A stretch of 64,000 nt of DNA from Demequina iriomotensis (GCF_000971395.1 NZ_BBME01000012.1:1-64000), one strand, 5' to 3'; shown: positions 15,959-24,564, numbered from the stretch's first letter. Made by a program: numbers and translations. Notes: generated by a model not told the origin, from the sequence alone.

Positions 15959-15982
15959 ACCACGGTATCACCGTGGTATCAC
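15959..15982. promoter_or_regulatory. operator of the Doc toxin-antitoxin operon
   Basis: Perfect inverted repeat ACCACGGT (15959-15966) / ACCGTGGT (15970-15977) and a direct repeat GGTATCAC at 15964-15971 and 15975-15982, an 11-bp period that puts both on one DNA face. It covers the antitoxin start region, as expected for RHH autorepression. Confidence 0.65.
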
Positions 15983-16326
15983 GGCGACGAGGGCGGATCC
16001 TCGATGGGCCAGCGCACGGCGATGGGGGTGCCGATCGCCCACGCCGCCGTGTGGACCCACAGCATGATCCCGGCGCCCAGCGAGGCGTAGAGGAGCGAGC
16101 CGGCGGCGAGCAGCAGCGTGCGCGCGACGAGCGTCGGGACCGACCCGAGGGGTCGGCGGGCCTTGGGCGAGAGGAACGTGAACCACAGCGATCCCACGGC
16201 GATCGGCAGTGCGATGGCGAGCACCCAGCCCACCGCGCCGCCGATGGCCGCGACCGGCCACCACACGAGCACGGCGTAGAGCGTGAGCTCCGCGAGGAAG
16301 ACGAACCCGCCGCCGAGCCACCTCAT
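15979..16326 (-). CDS. small multi-pass membrane protein, DUF2568-like
   Basis: The 115-residue protein is almost entirely hydrophobic with four predicted membrane segments (FVFLAELTLYAVLVWW, AIGGAVGWVLAIALPIAVGSLWF, TLVARTLLLAAGSLLYASLG, LWVHTAAWAIG). Length and pattern fit the YrdB/DUF2568 family of unknown function. Its ATG shares the base at 16326 with the stop of the preceding gene (TGATG), so the two are translationally coupled. The C-terminus is WPIEDPPSSP. Role unknown. Confidence 0.7.
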   Translation of the reverse strand: MRWLGGGFVFLAELTLYAVLVWWPVAAIGGAVGWVLAIALPIAVGSLWFTFLSPKARRPLGSVPTLVARTLLLAAGSLLYASLGAGIMLWVHTAAWAIGTPIAVRWPIEDPPSSP

Positions 16327-17204
16327 CAGAGCTGGATCCTGCCGGGGCGTGCGGCGGCGCCGGGGGTCTGCTCCGGATGCGGCGCGTTCGCGGCGGCAGG
16401 TGGCGCGGCGGGAGCGGCATCGGCCACCTCGGCCAGCGCGATGCCGTGATCGATGCGCGCCCAGTTGCGCGCGAAGTCCGCCGCGATCGCCTCCGCGAGC
16501 TCCCGCTCGAGCGCTTTGGCCGCGCGGCGGCCGTTCTCCCCCTGCTCGTGGCGCGCCGTCGCGAGCCGCGTCTCGGAGGCGAGGCGCAGGTCGCGCACCG
16601 TCCACCAATGATCGACGAACGCATCGCGCGCCTCGTGGAGCAGCTGTTGCGCGCGGCGGTAGCGGATGACCTCCGCCACCAGCGCCGGGTCGCCCTCGAA
16701 GGCCGCCTGCGCCTCGGGGTTCTCGATGCGCGGGATGACGTCGCCGGGGACCGGGTCCTTCTGGACGGCCTGGGTCGCGAGGCGCAGCACCAGGCGCTGC
16801 TCGAGCGTCTGGGGCGCCGCCGCCATGACGATCGCGAGCCGGCCGTCGAGGGCACGGCCGCGCACCGCGAGGTCCTCGAGCGCTCGGTCGATCTCGAGCA
16901 CCATGTCGATCGCAGGCACCCCGGCGCGCTGGCGCTCGGTGCCGCGCGTGAGGCGCACGGCCTGCTCGCGCACGCCGCGGGTGAGGCTCTCGGGCGGCAC
17001 CAGGGAGGAGGGATCCTTCGCGAGAGGCGGGATCAGCAGGTCGTGCGCGCTCGACAGCGCGACCGGCGCCTCGTCCGCGAACGCGCGCCGGCGGGTACGG
17101 CGCTCCTCGACGCGGCGGGAGAGGTCGAGGAACCCGCCCACCGCCGCACCCGCCACGATGGCGATGATGAGGCCCGGGACCAGGATCGACCAGTCGACTG
17201 ACAT
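16326..17204 (-). CDS. membrane-anchored protein of unknown function
   Basis: The 292-residue protein has an N-terminal transmembrane helix (about 7-27, ILVPGLIIAIVAGAAVGGFL) and then a long, charged, mainly helical cytoplasmic region rich in Arg, Glu and Ala (for example RRVEERRTRRRAF). It ends in an Ala/Pro-rich tail. There are no cysteine motifs, nucleotide sites or repeats. It is coupled to the downstream DUF2568-like gene by TGATG. I do not recognise the family. Confidence 0.65.
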   Translation of the reverse strand: MSVDWSILVPGLIIAIVAGAAVGGFLDLSRRVEERRTRRRAFADEAPVALSSAHDLLIPPLAKDPSSLVPPESLTRGVREQAVRLTRGTERQRAGVPAIDMVLEIDRALEDLAVRGRALDGRLAIVMAAAPQTLEQRLVLRLATQAVQKDPVPGDVIPRIENPEAQAAFEGDPALVAEVIRYRRAQQLLHEARDAFVDHWWTVRDLRLASETRLATARHEQGENGRRAAKALERELAEAIAADFARNWARIDHGIALAEVADAAPAAPPAAANAPHPEQTPGAAARPGRIQL

Positions 17205-17267
17205 GACTCGAATCTAGGGCAGGCCGCGGGCGCCGACCAGGGACCCTGGGAGGAGGGACGATGCGTG

Positions 17268-17681
17268 TCAGGCGACCGGCTGGACGCCCAGCTCCTCGAG
17301 CAGGGTGAGGATGCGGCCCTTGATCTCGTCGCGGATGGGACGGACGGAGTCGATGCCCTGGCCCGCAGGGTCCTCGAGCTTCCAGTCCTCGTAGCGCTTG
17401 CCGGGGAAATACGGGCACACGTCGCCGCACCCCATGGTGATGACCACGTCGGAGGCCTCGACGGCCTCGGCGGTGAGCACCTTGGGGCTCTCCTCGCGGA
17501 TGTCGATGCCGTCCTCGAGCATCGCCTCGACCGCGACGGGGTTGATCTGGTCCGCGGGCATCGAGCCCGCAGAGCGGACCTCGACGGCGCCGCCGGAGAG
17601 GTGCCGGAGGTAGCCGGCGGCCATCTGGGAGCGGCCCGCGTTGTGGACGCAGACGAAGAGGGCGGAGGGCTTGACGGTCAT
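17268..17681 (-). CDS. arsC: arsenate reductase, LMW-phosphatase type
   Basis: This 137-residue enzyme has the phosphatase loop CVHNAGRS with Cys11 as nucleophile and a later ITMGCGDVCP segment supplying the two cysteines of the disulfide relay found in thioredoxin-coupled ArsC. It should reduce arsenate to arsenite. Its ATG overlaps the stop of the ArsR-ArsC fusion gene (ATGA). No arsenite exporter (acr3/arsB) is visible in the window, so efflux must be encoded elsewhere if present. Confidence 0.85.
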   Translation of the reverse strand: MTVKPSALFVCVHNAGRSQMAAGYLRHLSGGAVEVRSAGSMPADQINPVAVEAMLEDGIDIREESPKVLTAEAVEASDVVITMGCGDVCPYFPGKRYEDWKLEDPAGQGIDSVRPIRDEIKGRILTLLEELGVQPVA

Positions 17682-18706
17682 GCGGATGCCTTTCGGATCG
17701 GGGGGAGGGTGAGGTCGGGAAGGAGGTCGGACAGGAGCGTGCGCACGCGCGCGTCGAGGTCGTCGACGATGGCGTCGACGCCTGCGGCGCTGGCGAGGGC
17801 CGGGTCGCCGACCTGCCAGTCCTCGTAGCGCGTGCCGGCATAGACGGGGCAGACGTCGCCGCAGCCCATGGTGACCACCACGTCGGAGGCGCGCACCGCA
17901 TCGTCCGTCAGTGGCTTGGGGAAGGCCGCCTCGCCCGCGCCGAGCGCCTCGAGGCGCGGGCGGACGCTCGCGTGGACCTGCGGCGCCGGCGCCGAGCCGG
18001 CGGAACGCACCACCACCCGGTCCCCCGCGTAGTGCTGGAGGAGCGCGGCGGCGATCTGCGAGCGGCCCGCGTTCTGCACGCACACGAACAGCACCTGGGG
18101 CGGATGGACCGCGGCGGCCGACTCGGCCTTGCGGACGTCCTCGAGGCGCTGACGCGCGAAGTGCCGCGTGAGCGGCACCAGGTGCTGGTGGATGGTCGCG
18201 CGACGCGCGAGAGCGGCGTAGGACTCGCGGACGATGCGCGCGACCTCCTTCGCTCCGATCTCCGGGAAGACCCCGGTGAGGCCGGCCTCGACCTCGGCGA
18301 GCGCGCGGCTCACGTCCTCGAGCTCGACGACCTCGTGCGCGGCGCTGCGAGCGGCGCTCGCCGGCACGAGCGTCTCGAGGAGCGCCCTCACCGTCGGCAC
18401 GTAGGCCGCGGCGACGCGGTAGTACACCCAGGTTCCGCGACGCTCGGCGACCACCACCCCGGCTTCCTTGAGCGTCTTGAGGTGGTGCGACACCGTGGGG
18501 CCCGAGACGTCCCCGAGCTCGGTGAGGTCGCACACGCACACCTCGCCGTCCGGCGCCTGCGCCATGAGCGCGATCATCCGCAGACGCAACGGGTCGGCCA
18601 CCGCCTTGAGGATGGCCGCCGCGGCTGTCGCGAGCTCGGGCGCGATGGTGCAGGCGTCGATGTTGCCGATGCACGTCTCCCGTGCCGGGTGGGTCGCGGT
18701 GGACAT
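17678..18706 (-). CDS. ArsR repressor fused to an arsenate reductase-like phosphatase
   Basis: The 342-residue protein has three parts. Residues about 20-115 are an ArsR/SmtB winged helix with metal cysteines Cys57/Cys59 in EVCVCDLTE and further cysteines at 12 and 19; the recognition helix is SGPTVSHHLKTLKEAG. Residues about 125-195 form a helical linker domain. Residues about 204-342 are an LMW-phosphatase with CVQNAGRS (Cys209) and ITMGCGDVCP-like VTMGCGDVCP. Such fusions combine arsenite sensing with arsenate reduction. It probably represses the operon through the site at 19695-19720. It lies 21 bp after trxB and overlaps arsC. Confidence 0.85.
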   Translation of the reverse strand: MSTATHPARETCIGNIDACTIAPELATAAAAILKAVADPLRLRMIALMAQAPDGEVCVCDLTELGDVSGPTVSHHLKTLKEAGVVVAERRGTWVYYRVAAAYVPTVRALLETLVPASAARSAAHEVVELEDVSRALAEVEAGLTGVFPEIGAKEVARIVRESYAALARRATIHQHLVPLTRHFARQRLEDVRKAESAAAVHPPQVLFVCVQNAGRSQIAAALLQHYAGDRVVVRSAGSAPAPQVHASVRPRLEALGAGEAAFPKPLTDDAVRASDVVVTMGCGDVCPVYAGTRYEDWQVGDPALASAAGVDAIVDDLDARVRTLLSDLLPDLTLPPIRKASA

Positions 18707-18727
18707 GGCACGTGCTCCTTCGCCGGG

Positions 18728-19696
18728 TCAGACCTGCGCGGCGAGCGCGAGCCCGGCGTCGGGATCCGCGAGACCGTCGAGGAAGTGTTGGGCGTCGAGG
18801 GCGGCGGCGCAGCCCGAGCCGGCGGCGGTGATGGCCTGGCGGTAACGGTTGTCGACCAGGTCGCCGCACGCGAACACACCGGAGACGTTGGTCGCGGTGG
18901 TGCGGCCGATGACCTGGACGTAGCCCTCGGTGTCGGTGTCGACCACACCCTTGACCAGCTCGCTGCGCGGCTCATGACCGATCGCGACGAACATGCCGGT
19001 CGCGGCCAGCGTCGACTCCTCACCGGTGACCCGGTTGCGCACCCGCACCCCGGCGAGCTTGTCCTCACCGTCGAGGCCGACCACCTCGGAGTCCCACACG
19101 AACTCGATCTTCGGATCCGCATGGGCACGGTCGGCCATGATCTTCGACGCCCGCAGCTCACCGCGGCGGTGCACCAGATACACCTTGGACGCGAACCGGG
19201 TCAGGAACGTCGCCTCCTCCACCGCGGAGTCGCCACCACCGACGACCACCACCGCCTGGTCACGGAAGAAGAACCCGTCGCACGTGGCGCACCACGACAC
19301 ACCCTTGCCCGACAGCCGCTTCTCATCGTCCAGCCCCAGCTCCCGGTACGCCGACCCGGTCGCGAGGATCACCGCCTGCGCGGTGTAGGTGCCCGACATG
19401 CCCGTCACCACCGTCTTGACCGGACCCTCAAGATCCAGCGACACCGCATCGTCGAACAGCACCTCGGCACCGAAACGCTCCGCCTGCGCCTGCAACGTCT
19501 CCATCAGCTCCGGACCCTGCACCCCCTCGACGAAGCCCGGGAAGTTCTCCACCTCCGTGGTGTTCATCAACGCCCCACCCGCCGTGATCGACCCCGCCAC
19601 CACCAACGGCGCAAAACCCGCACGCGCCGCATAGATAGCCGCCGTATACCCGGCAGGACCAGAACCGACGATGATGAGAGCACGCTGATTCGACAT
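18728..19696 (-). CDS. trxB: thioredoxin-disulfide reductase
   Basis: The 322-residue flavoprotein uses NADPH to reduce thioredoxin. It shows the FAD motif [10 protein letters not shown] (11-20), the redox pair Cys136/Cys139 in WCATC, the NADPH motif [12 protein letters not shown] and the FAD-closing ACGDLVD. It is the first gene of the arsenic operon, where it would supply electrons to the ArsC enzymes. Whether it is also the housekeeping TrxB is unknown. The ATG at 19696 is about 6 nt from a TAAATA -10 and lies inside a palindrome, so the transcript is probably leaderless. Confidence 0.88.
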   Translation of the reverse strand: MSNQRALIIVGSGPAGYTAAIYAARAGFAPLVVAGSITAGGALMNTTEVENFPGFVEGVQGPELMETLQAQAERFGAEVLFDDAVSLDLEGPVKTVVTGMSGTYTAQAVILATGSAYRELGLDDEKRLSGKGVSWCATCDGFFFRDQAVVVVGGGDSAVEEATFLTRFASKVYLVHRRGELRASKIMADRAHADPKIEFVWDSEVVGLDGEDKLAGVRVRNRVTGEESTLAATGMFVAIGHEPRSELVKGVVDTDTEGYVQVIGRTTATNVSGVFACGDLVDNRYRQAITAAGSGCAAALDAQHFLDGLADPDAGLALAAQV

Positions 19697-19720
19697 GTCT
19701 CTATTTAGACATACCTCTAA
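19695..19720. promoter_or_regulatory. ArsR-type operator and promoter of the arsenic operon
   Basis: Two nested dyads: ATGTCT-N6-AGACAT (19695-19712), covering the trxB start codon, and TTAGA-N6-TCTAA (19705-19720). On the minus strand TTGCAG, an 18-bp spacer and TAAATA form a plausible promoter ending 5 nt before the ATG. Binding here would block both promoter and start. Confidence 0.6.
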
Positions 19721-19766
19721 TCAGACTGCAAGCGGCCATGTGCGCCTGCGCATGGCTGCGCGGCGG

Positions 19767-20348
19767 CTACTCCCCCGCGTCGAAGCGGACCACGCCGGCG
19801 AGCTCGGCTCCCAGGTCCGCGAGATCGCTCGCGTACTGGGCCTCGGCGTAGTACGCCGGCGGCGTCACGGTCCAGTCGCCCTCGCTCGTCGAGACGCGGA
19901 CCACGGCAGCATCGTCCACGCAGGAGACGGCGGTCACGCCGTCCTGGGGCCAGTCGATGGGGCTGCAGCCGTCGGTCGCGGCCGCGTCGCCGGCGATCGC
20001 GATGTCGAACGCGGTGCCGCTGAGCGCGTTGCGCGGCGTCGCGTCCGAGACGAACAGGCGGAAGCCGTCTCCTCGCACCGAGACCGTGACATCGTCCGTC
20101 GCGTCGTCCGCGATGGTTGCTCCGGCCCCCGCGAGCGCCGTGCGTGCCGCATCGTCGCCCTTGTCGGAGATCGCGTTCCAGCCGACGACCGCGGCGCCGA
20201 CCACCACGGCCATGGCGACGAAGGCGATCCACGTGCGGTTCGGCTCCGGGGGTGCGGCACCGTCGCCGTGCTCGGACACCCCCGCCTGCTGCGGGTCGCG
20301 CCCCTCGCTGTTGCGGTGGTCCGCATTCGCCTGCTGGCCTGGAATCAT
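19767..20348 (-). CDS. membrane-anchored extracytoplasmic protein of unknown function
   Basis: The 193-residue protein has a polar N-terminus (about 1-38), one membrane helix (about 41-58, WIAFVAMAVVVGAAVVGW) and an extracytoplasmic domain with two cysteines (GCSPIDW and AVSCVDD) likely to form a disulfide. The ATG at 20348 follows a GGGGG tract in CCAGGGGGCG. I do not recognise the family; topology resembles the sigma-array membrane proteins only in having one helix and a paired-cysteine ectodomain. No neighbour explains it. Confidence 0.6.
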   Translation of the reverse strand: MIPGQQANADHRNSEGRDPQQAGVSEHGDGAAPPEPNRTWIAFVAMAVVVGAAVVGWNAISDKGDDAARTALAGAGATIADDATDDVTVSVRGDGFRLFVSDATPRNALSGTAFDIAIAGDAAATDGCSPIDWPQDGVTAVSCVDDAAVVRVSTSEGDWTVTPPAYYAEAQYASDLADLGAELAGVVRFDAGE

Positions 20349-20425
20349 GCCGGTCGCCCCCTGGTGTTCAGGCCAGCCTAGCGCCGAGCCGCATCCGGCC
20401 CCGGCGACATGCGGCGGCAGCGCCG

Positions 20426-21073
20426 CTAGACCTGCTGCACGCGCTCCACGGTGGGAAGGATGGCCGCGAGCTCGCTCGCCGTGGTGCGCTTGCCGTAGGC
20501 GGGCGTGTCGCGCTCGACGCGCCACGACTCGGCGAGCGGCCCCAGGTCCACGGCGTCGAAGCCGATCGCGTCGAGGAAGCTCGCGACGAGGCTCTTCGCG
20601 GCCTCGTCGTTACCCGCGATGGGCAGCGCGCGACGGCCCTCGGTGCCCGTGGGCGAGGCGTCGGCAGGGATCTCGTGCGCGTAGATGTTGTTGAACGCCT
20701 TGACGATGCGGGCGCCGGGCGCGAGCGCCTGCAGCAGGTCGCTCGTGGTGCTCTCGTTGCCGTCGAGCGCGGCGATGCGGCCGTCGCGCTGGGGGTAGTA
20801 GTTGTTGGCGTCCATGACGACCTTGCCGGTCAGCGCCTCGGCCGGAAGCTGGTCGATCTTCCCGAGCGGGACGGCGACGAGGACAAGGTCGCCGCGGCGC
20901 GCGGCCTCCTCCGGAGTGGCGGCGCTCGCATGATCGCCGAGCTCCGCGACCAGCTCGCCCAGCGTGGCCGGGCCGCGCGAGTTGGAGAGGACGACGTCGT
21001 ATCCCGCCGCGGTGGCGGCGCGAGCGACGTTGGAACCGATGCGGCCGGAGCCGATGATGCCGAGGGTGGTCAT
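20426..21073 (-). CDS. NADP-dependent oxidoreductase, F420-reductase-like (NAD-binding F420 family)
   Basis: The 215-residue protein begins TTLGIIGSGRIGSNVARAA, a Rossmann dinucleotide motif, and continues with VLSNSRGP, VAVPLGKI and VKAFNNIYAHEI segments found in the F420-dependent NADP reductase/NADP oxidoreductase family. It lacks a membrane segment and should be cytoplasmic. Substrate and true cofactor partner are not evident. It is divergent from the HNH nuclease gene, with about 100 bp between the starts. Start at 21073 is the first residue of the Rossmann fold. Confidence 0.75.
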   Translation of the reverse strand: MTTLGIIGSGRIGSNVARAATAAGYDVVLSNSRGPATLGELVAELGDHASAATPEEAARRGDLVLVAVPLGKIDQLPAEALTGKVVMDANNYYPQRDGRIAALDGNESTTSDLLQALAPGARIVKAFNNIYAHEIPADASPTGTEGRRALPIAGNDEAAKSLVASFLDAIGFDAVDLGPLAESWRVERDTPAYGKRTTASELAAILPTVERVQQV

Positions 21074-21174
21074 GGTGGCGGCAACCCTCGTAGGGGCGCG
21101 GGTATTCCTGGACGATGCGCATGCAGGTGCGTCGCTCGGACGCGGGCGGCGTTCGCCGTGCCAAGCTGCTCTCC

Positions 21175-22200
21175 ATGACACCCCCGGGCCCGCGCGCCTG
21201 GCTGCTGATGGCCGCCGGCGAGAATCGCGGCCACGCAGGCAACGACGGCTACGACGACCAGGTCGACGCGTACTACTCGTGGGACAGCAATGTTCCGAAC
21301 TCGAAGGGCCTCGCAGTTGGGGACCCCGTCGCCGTGTGGGACAAGGAACGGCTGCTCGGCGTCTCGGTCATCGAGGAGATCGACACGACTCGGGGACCCA
21401 AGATGCTGAACCGCTGCCCCCGGTGTCGCACGACGCGGGTCAGCGAACGGAAGACCAAGCTTCCCCGCTACCGGTGCATGAAGCCGGACTGCCATCTCGA
21501 GTTCGACCGACCCCTCGTCGACATCGTCGAGGTCGATCTCTATCAAGCCCGCTACGACGCAGGCTGGACCGCGCTCGACGGCGTCCTCACCGGCGACGAG
21601 GTTCGTGCCCTGATGGTGCATGACGGCGACTTCAACGCGATGCGACCAATCGATTGGTCGGCTCTGCAGGCCGCGCTCATGGAGAAGCGGGCGCTGCGCG
21701 CTCTCGCGCGGCTGACGGGTCGCATGCCCGAGGTGGTTCGCCCGCCCACCTCCGGGCTCGTCGTCGCGATCCCCCACGGCTTCAGGCATGCGCTCGTGCG
21801 GGTGCGCCGGGGCCAGCGCCAGTTCCGCGACCAGATCCTCGCCCAGCAGGGCAACGTCTGCGCATTCACCGGACGTGCACCGGAACGCGTGCTCGACGCC
21901 GGGCACCTCTACAGCTACGCAGCCCTCGGCGAGCACCGGCCCCATGGCGGGCTCATGCTCCGACGGGACATCCATCGGTTGTTCGACGACGGCCTGCTCG
22001 CCGTCGATCCCGCCCGGCTCAGGGTCGACGTCGCACCGGAGCTCGCGACATACCCGCAATACGCGAAGCTGCATGCCGAACCGCTCTCGGTGACCCTCAA
22101 GGATGCACAGGTCGACTGGCTGGGCAAGCACTGGGACGAGCATCGGAGCACTCTGCAGGCCGTCGCGCCACGATCGCACAGGGATACCGTCGACAGATGA
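21175..22200 (+). CDS. HNH endonuclease with N-terminal PUA/EVE-like domain and zinc ribbon
   Basis: The 341-residue protein has three parts. Residues 8-70 (AWLLMAAGENRG...GDPVAVW...LLGVSVIEEI) look like a PUA/EVE-type fold, a class that can bind modified bases. Residues 81-106 are a zinc ribbon (CPRC...CMKPDC). Residues about 218-280 are an HNH_2-type nuclease with AGHL (His244) and RDIHRLFDDG (His267). The ATG at 21175 starts at the fold; no Shine-Dalgarno is seen. The stop overlaps the vsr start (ATGA). A modification-dependent restriction role is inferred from this architecture. Confidence 0.72.
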   Translation: MTPPGPRAWLLMAAGENRGHAGNDGYDDQVDAYYSWDSNVPNSKGLAVGDPVAVWDKERLLGVSVIEEIDTTRGPKMLNRCPRCRTTRVSERKTKLPRYRCMKPDCHLEFDRPLVDIVEVDLYQARYDAGWTALDGVLTGDEVRALMVHDGDFNAMRPIDWSALQAALMEKRALRALARLTGRMPEVVRPPTSGLVVAIPHGFRHALVRVRRGQRQFRDQILAQQGNVCAFTGRAPERVLDAGHLYSYAALGEHRPHGGLMLRRDIHRLFDDGLLAVDPARLRVDVAPELATYPQYAKLHAEPLSVTLKDAQVDWLGKHWDEHRSTLQAVAPRSHRDTVDR

Positions 22201-22652
22201 CTCCTGGCGATTCCTGGGCCTCCACCCCAGGAGTCGCGCGCTCGATGCGAGCCAACAAGAAGCGCGACACCGGCCCCGAGCTCGCCGTGCGCCGCATCGT
22301 CCACGCCGCCGGGCTGCGGTACCGGGTCGCCGCCGCCCCCATCAAGGGCGTCCGGCGCACCGCGGACCTCCTCTTCCGTCCCACCGCGGTCGCCGTGTTC
22401 ATCGACGGCTGCTTCTGGCACTCGTGCCCGGTGCACGGCACGAGGCCCCAGGCGCACAGCGACTACTGGCTGCCCAAGCTCGAGCGCAACCGCGAGCGCG
22501 ATCGTGAGACCACCGCCGCGCTCGAGGAAGCAGGCTGGCTGGTGCTCCGGTTCTGGGAGCACCAGGACCCAGAAGATGTCGCCGCGACCATCATCGCCAC
22601 GGTCACCGCGCGGCGAGCACCCACGCGCCGACCGCGAGGCACCCCGCCGTGA
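22197..22652 (+). CDS. vsr: very short patch repair-type (Vsr) endonuclease
   Basis: The 151-residue protein matches Vsr: RSMRANKKRDTGPELAVRR at the N-terminus, catalytic Asp in TADLLF (57), the FIDGCFWHSCPVHG block (68-81) with histidines at 75 and 80 and zinc-type cysteines, and WLPKLERNRERD. Vsr nicks beside T:G mismatches made by deamination of 5-methylcytosine. It normally sits next to a cytosine methyltransferase; none is present here. It is coupled to the HNH gene by ATGA, and its 3' end overlaps the convergent M50 gene by 50 bp. Confidence 0.85.
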   Translation: MTPGDSWASTPGVARSMRANKKRDTGPELAVRRIVHAAGLRYRVAAAPIKGVRRTADLLFRPTAVAVFIDGCFWHSCPVHGTRPQAHSDYWLPKLERNRERDRETTAALEEAGWLVLRFWEHQDPEDVAATIIATVTARRAPTRRPRGTPP

Positions 22653-23313
22653 TCAGCCAGAAGATCCCCACCCAGACGCCGCCCGGCACGTACGTGAGGC
22701 GGGCCAGCGCATCGGCGTCCGACCCGCGCGCCCCTCGCGCCCGCGCCGTCTGGAGCTCGACCACCGCCCGCACCGCCCCGACCAGCAGCAGCCACGCGAG
22801 GCCGCATGCGAGGCCGATGCGCCACGAATCGGGGAGCGCCCGCGCGGCCCACGCCAGCCCCGCACCGATCGCGACGACCACGAGCAGGCCGTAGACGTTG
22901 CGCACCCGGACGATCACCAGCATCGTCAGCACGACCGCCGCCCACAGCACCGCGATCCCGTGCCCGGCGCCCACGCCCCACGCCGCCGCGACGCCGGCGA
23001 CGCCCGGCGCGGGATAGCCGGCGAACGCCTTGAGCGCGAGCGGGAGCCGGCGCGCGTCGCCGCGGGAGACCGTCTCGCCCGACGTATCCGCATGCAGGCG
23101 GATGCTGCGCACCTCGCGCCCGAGCAGCGTCGCGATCAGCGCATGCCCGGCCTCGTGCACCAGGGTCACCACGTGGCGGACCGCGTGCCAGAGCATGGGC
23201 ACCGCGACGCACGCGAGCACCGCTGCCAACGCGATCCACACCGCGGCCGGAGGTGCCTCGACCACAGACGTGGCGTCCGCCCAGATGCGGTCCCACGCCT
23301 CGCCGATGCCCAT
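22603..23313 (-). CDS. M50-type membrane metallopeptidase
   Basis: The 236-residue integral membrane protein has the zinc motif HEAGH (53-57) within a hydrophobic segment and several further membrane helices (AAVVLTMLVIV, GLLVVVAIGAGLAW, IGLACGLAWLLLVGAV, IFWLITAGCLAVGAWVLAA). It fits the M50B-like family of actinobacterial intramembrane peptidases. The second zinc ligand region (NPDG in classic site-2 proteases) is not obvious, so activity is uncertain. The ATG at 23313 has a GGGGG ribosome site. It is divergent from the next membrane gene. Confidence 0.75.
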   Translation of the reverse strand: MGIGEAWDRIWADATSVVEAPPAAVWIALAAVLACVAVPMLWHAVRHVVTLVHEAGHALIATLLGREVRSIRLHADTSGETVSRGDARRLPLALKAFAGYPAPGVAGVAAAWGVGAGHGIAVLWAAVVLTMLVIVRVRNVYGLLVVVAIGAGLAWAARALPDSWRIGLACGLAWLLLVGAVRAVVELQTARARGARGSDADALARLTYVPGGVWVGIFWLITAGCLAVGAWVLAAR

Positions 23314-23408
23314 AGGCCCCCGACCCTAGCCGCCCGCGCCGCGCACCGTGCCTGAACCGTGACCCGCGCACCGTAGCGGAAGCGCTCTCCACCAGCGACG
23401 ATGAGCCC

Positions 23409-23936
23409 ATGAGCATCGCCTCGCGCCTCATGTCGGCGGCATCGCTGGCGCTGCGCATCGTCCTCGCGCTCGGCGCGCTGTTCGTGGCGTCCGCAGCCCC
23501 AGAGCAGCTCGACACGTGGCGCGATCCCGCCGCCTCCACCCTGCCGACCGAGCACACGATGCCCTACGCGGCCAACTACCTGCTTCCCATCCTCATGCTC
23601 GCCACCGCCGGCGCGCTGATCGCCGGGTGGTGGGTGCGACGCGGGCGGATGGACGATGCGGCGGGCGACCGCGCGGTGGGCCGTCGCCTCTGGCGCGCGA
23701 GCGCTTGGATCGCGGCGATCGGGATGGTGCCGTGGATCGCGGCGCTCGCGACGTCCCAGTGGATCGCATCGCAGCCCGACGACGGCGTGATCGGCATGGG
23801 GTTCCCCGGGCCGTTCGTCGACGCCGCGGCCGCGATCCCGGCGGTCGCCGCGCTCGTGATCCTCGCGAGGGATCTCCGCACCGCGCCCCGGCCTGATCGG
23901 CTGAGCGACAGTCGGGCTCACGCGCTGCGCGCCTGA
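23409..23936 (+). CDS. integral membrane protein of unknown function
   Basis: The 175-residue protein has four likely membrane segments (ALRIVLALGALFVASAA, YLLPILMLATAGALIAGWW, ASAWIAAIGMVPWIAALA, AAAIPAVAALVILA) and a short polar C-terminus. It has no recognised motif. The ATG at 23409 was taken as the start; no strong Shine-Dalgarno is present. It is divergent from the M50 peptidase. Confidence 0.62.
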   Translation: MSIASRLMSAASLALRIVLALGALFVASAAPEQLDTWRDPAASTLPTEHTMPYAANYLLPILMLATAGALIAGWWVRRGRMDDAAGDRAVGRRLWRASAWIAAIGMVPWIAALATSQWIASQPDDGVIGMGFPGPFVDAAAAIPAVAALVILARDLRTAPRPDRLSDSRAHALRA

Positions 23937-23982
23937 CACCGGCACCCGGCGCGGGACGGTCGGCGCGACCTATCCTGGCCGC

Positions 23983-24543
23983 GTGGGTCGCCTCATCATC
24001 GAGCAGATCGTGACCGCGGACGGCTTCGCCGCCGGTCCCGACGGCGGGCTCGACTTCGTGGTGCCGCCCGACGACCCGATCGACCCCGGCCAGCTCGCGC
24101 TACTCGCGCGCGTGGACGCGATCGTGCTCGGGCGGCGCACCTACGAGCTCTTCGAGGCCTACTGGCCCGGTCGTACCACCGCCGAGGAGCCGCTCGCCGA
24201 CTTCATCAACGGCGCCCCCAAGCACGTCATCAGCAACACCCTGAGCCGGGCGCCGTGGGGCGACTACTCGTCTGCCACCGTCGAGTCGGGCGAGCCGCGC
24301 GACAGCGTCCGCCGGCTCAAGCAGCGCTACCCCGGCGACGTCATCGTGTGGGGCAGCCTCATGCTCGCGGGCGCGCTGCTCCAGGCCGAGCTGGTCGACC
24401 ACGTGCGGCTGCGCATCGTGCCCGTCCTCCTGGGTGAGGGACGCCCGTCGACCCCGGGGCTGCGGCACCCGCGCAGCCTGCGACTCAGCGCGGTCGAGAC
24501 GTTCCCGAGCGGCCACGTCACGCTCGACTACGAGGTCCTTTAG
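23983..24543 (+). CDS. dihydrofolate reductase-like (RibD C-terminal domain) protein
   Basis: The 186-residue protein reads as a RibD-C/DHFR-fold reductase: VTADGFAAGPDGGLDF near the start, AIVLGRRTYELFEAYWP in the middle, then VIVWGSLMLAGALLQAELVDHVRLRIVPVLLGEGRP. Members bind NADPH, but substrates are mostly unknown. The GTG at 23983 lies 7 nt after -10 TATCCT (23971-23976), so the mRNA is probably leaderless. Confidence 0.8.
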   Translation: MGRLIIEQIVTADGFAAGPDGGLDFVVPPDDPIDPGQLALLARVDAIVLGRRTYELFEAYWPGRTTAEEPLADFINGAPKHVISNTLSRAPWGDYSSATVESGEPRDSVRRLKQRYPGDVIVWGSLMLAGALLQAELVDHVRLRIVPVLLGEGRPSTPGLRHPRSLRLSAVETFPSGHVTLDYEVL

Positions 24544-24564
24544 CGACGCGCCCGGACATGGAAG

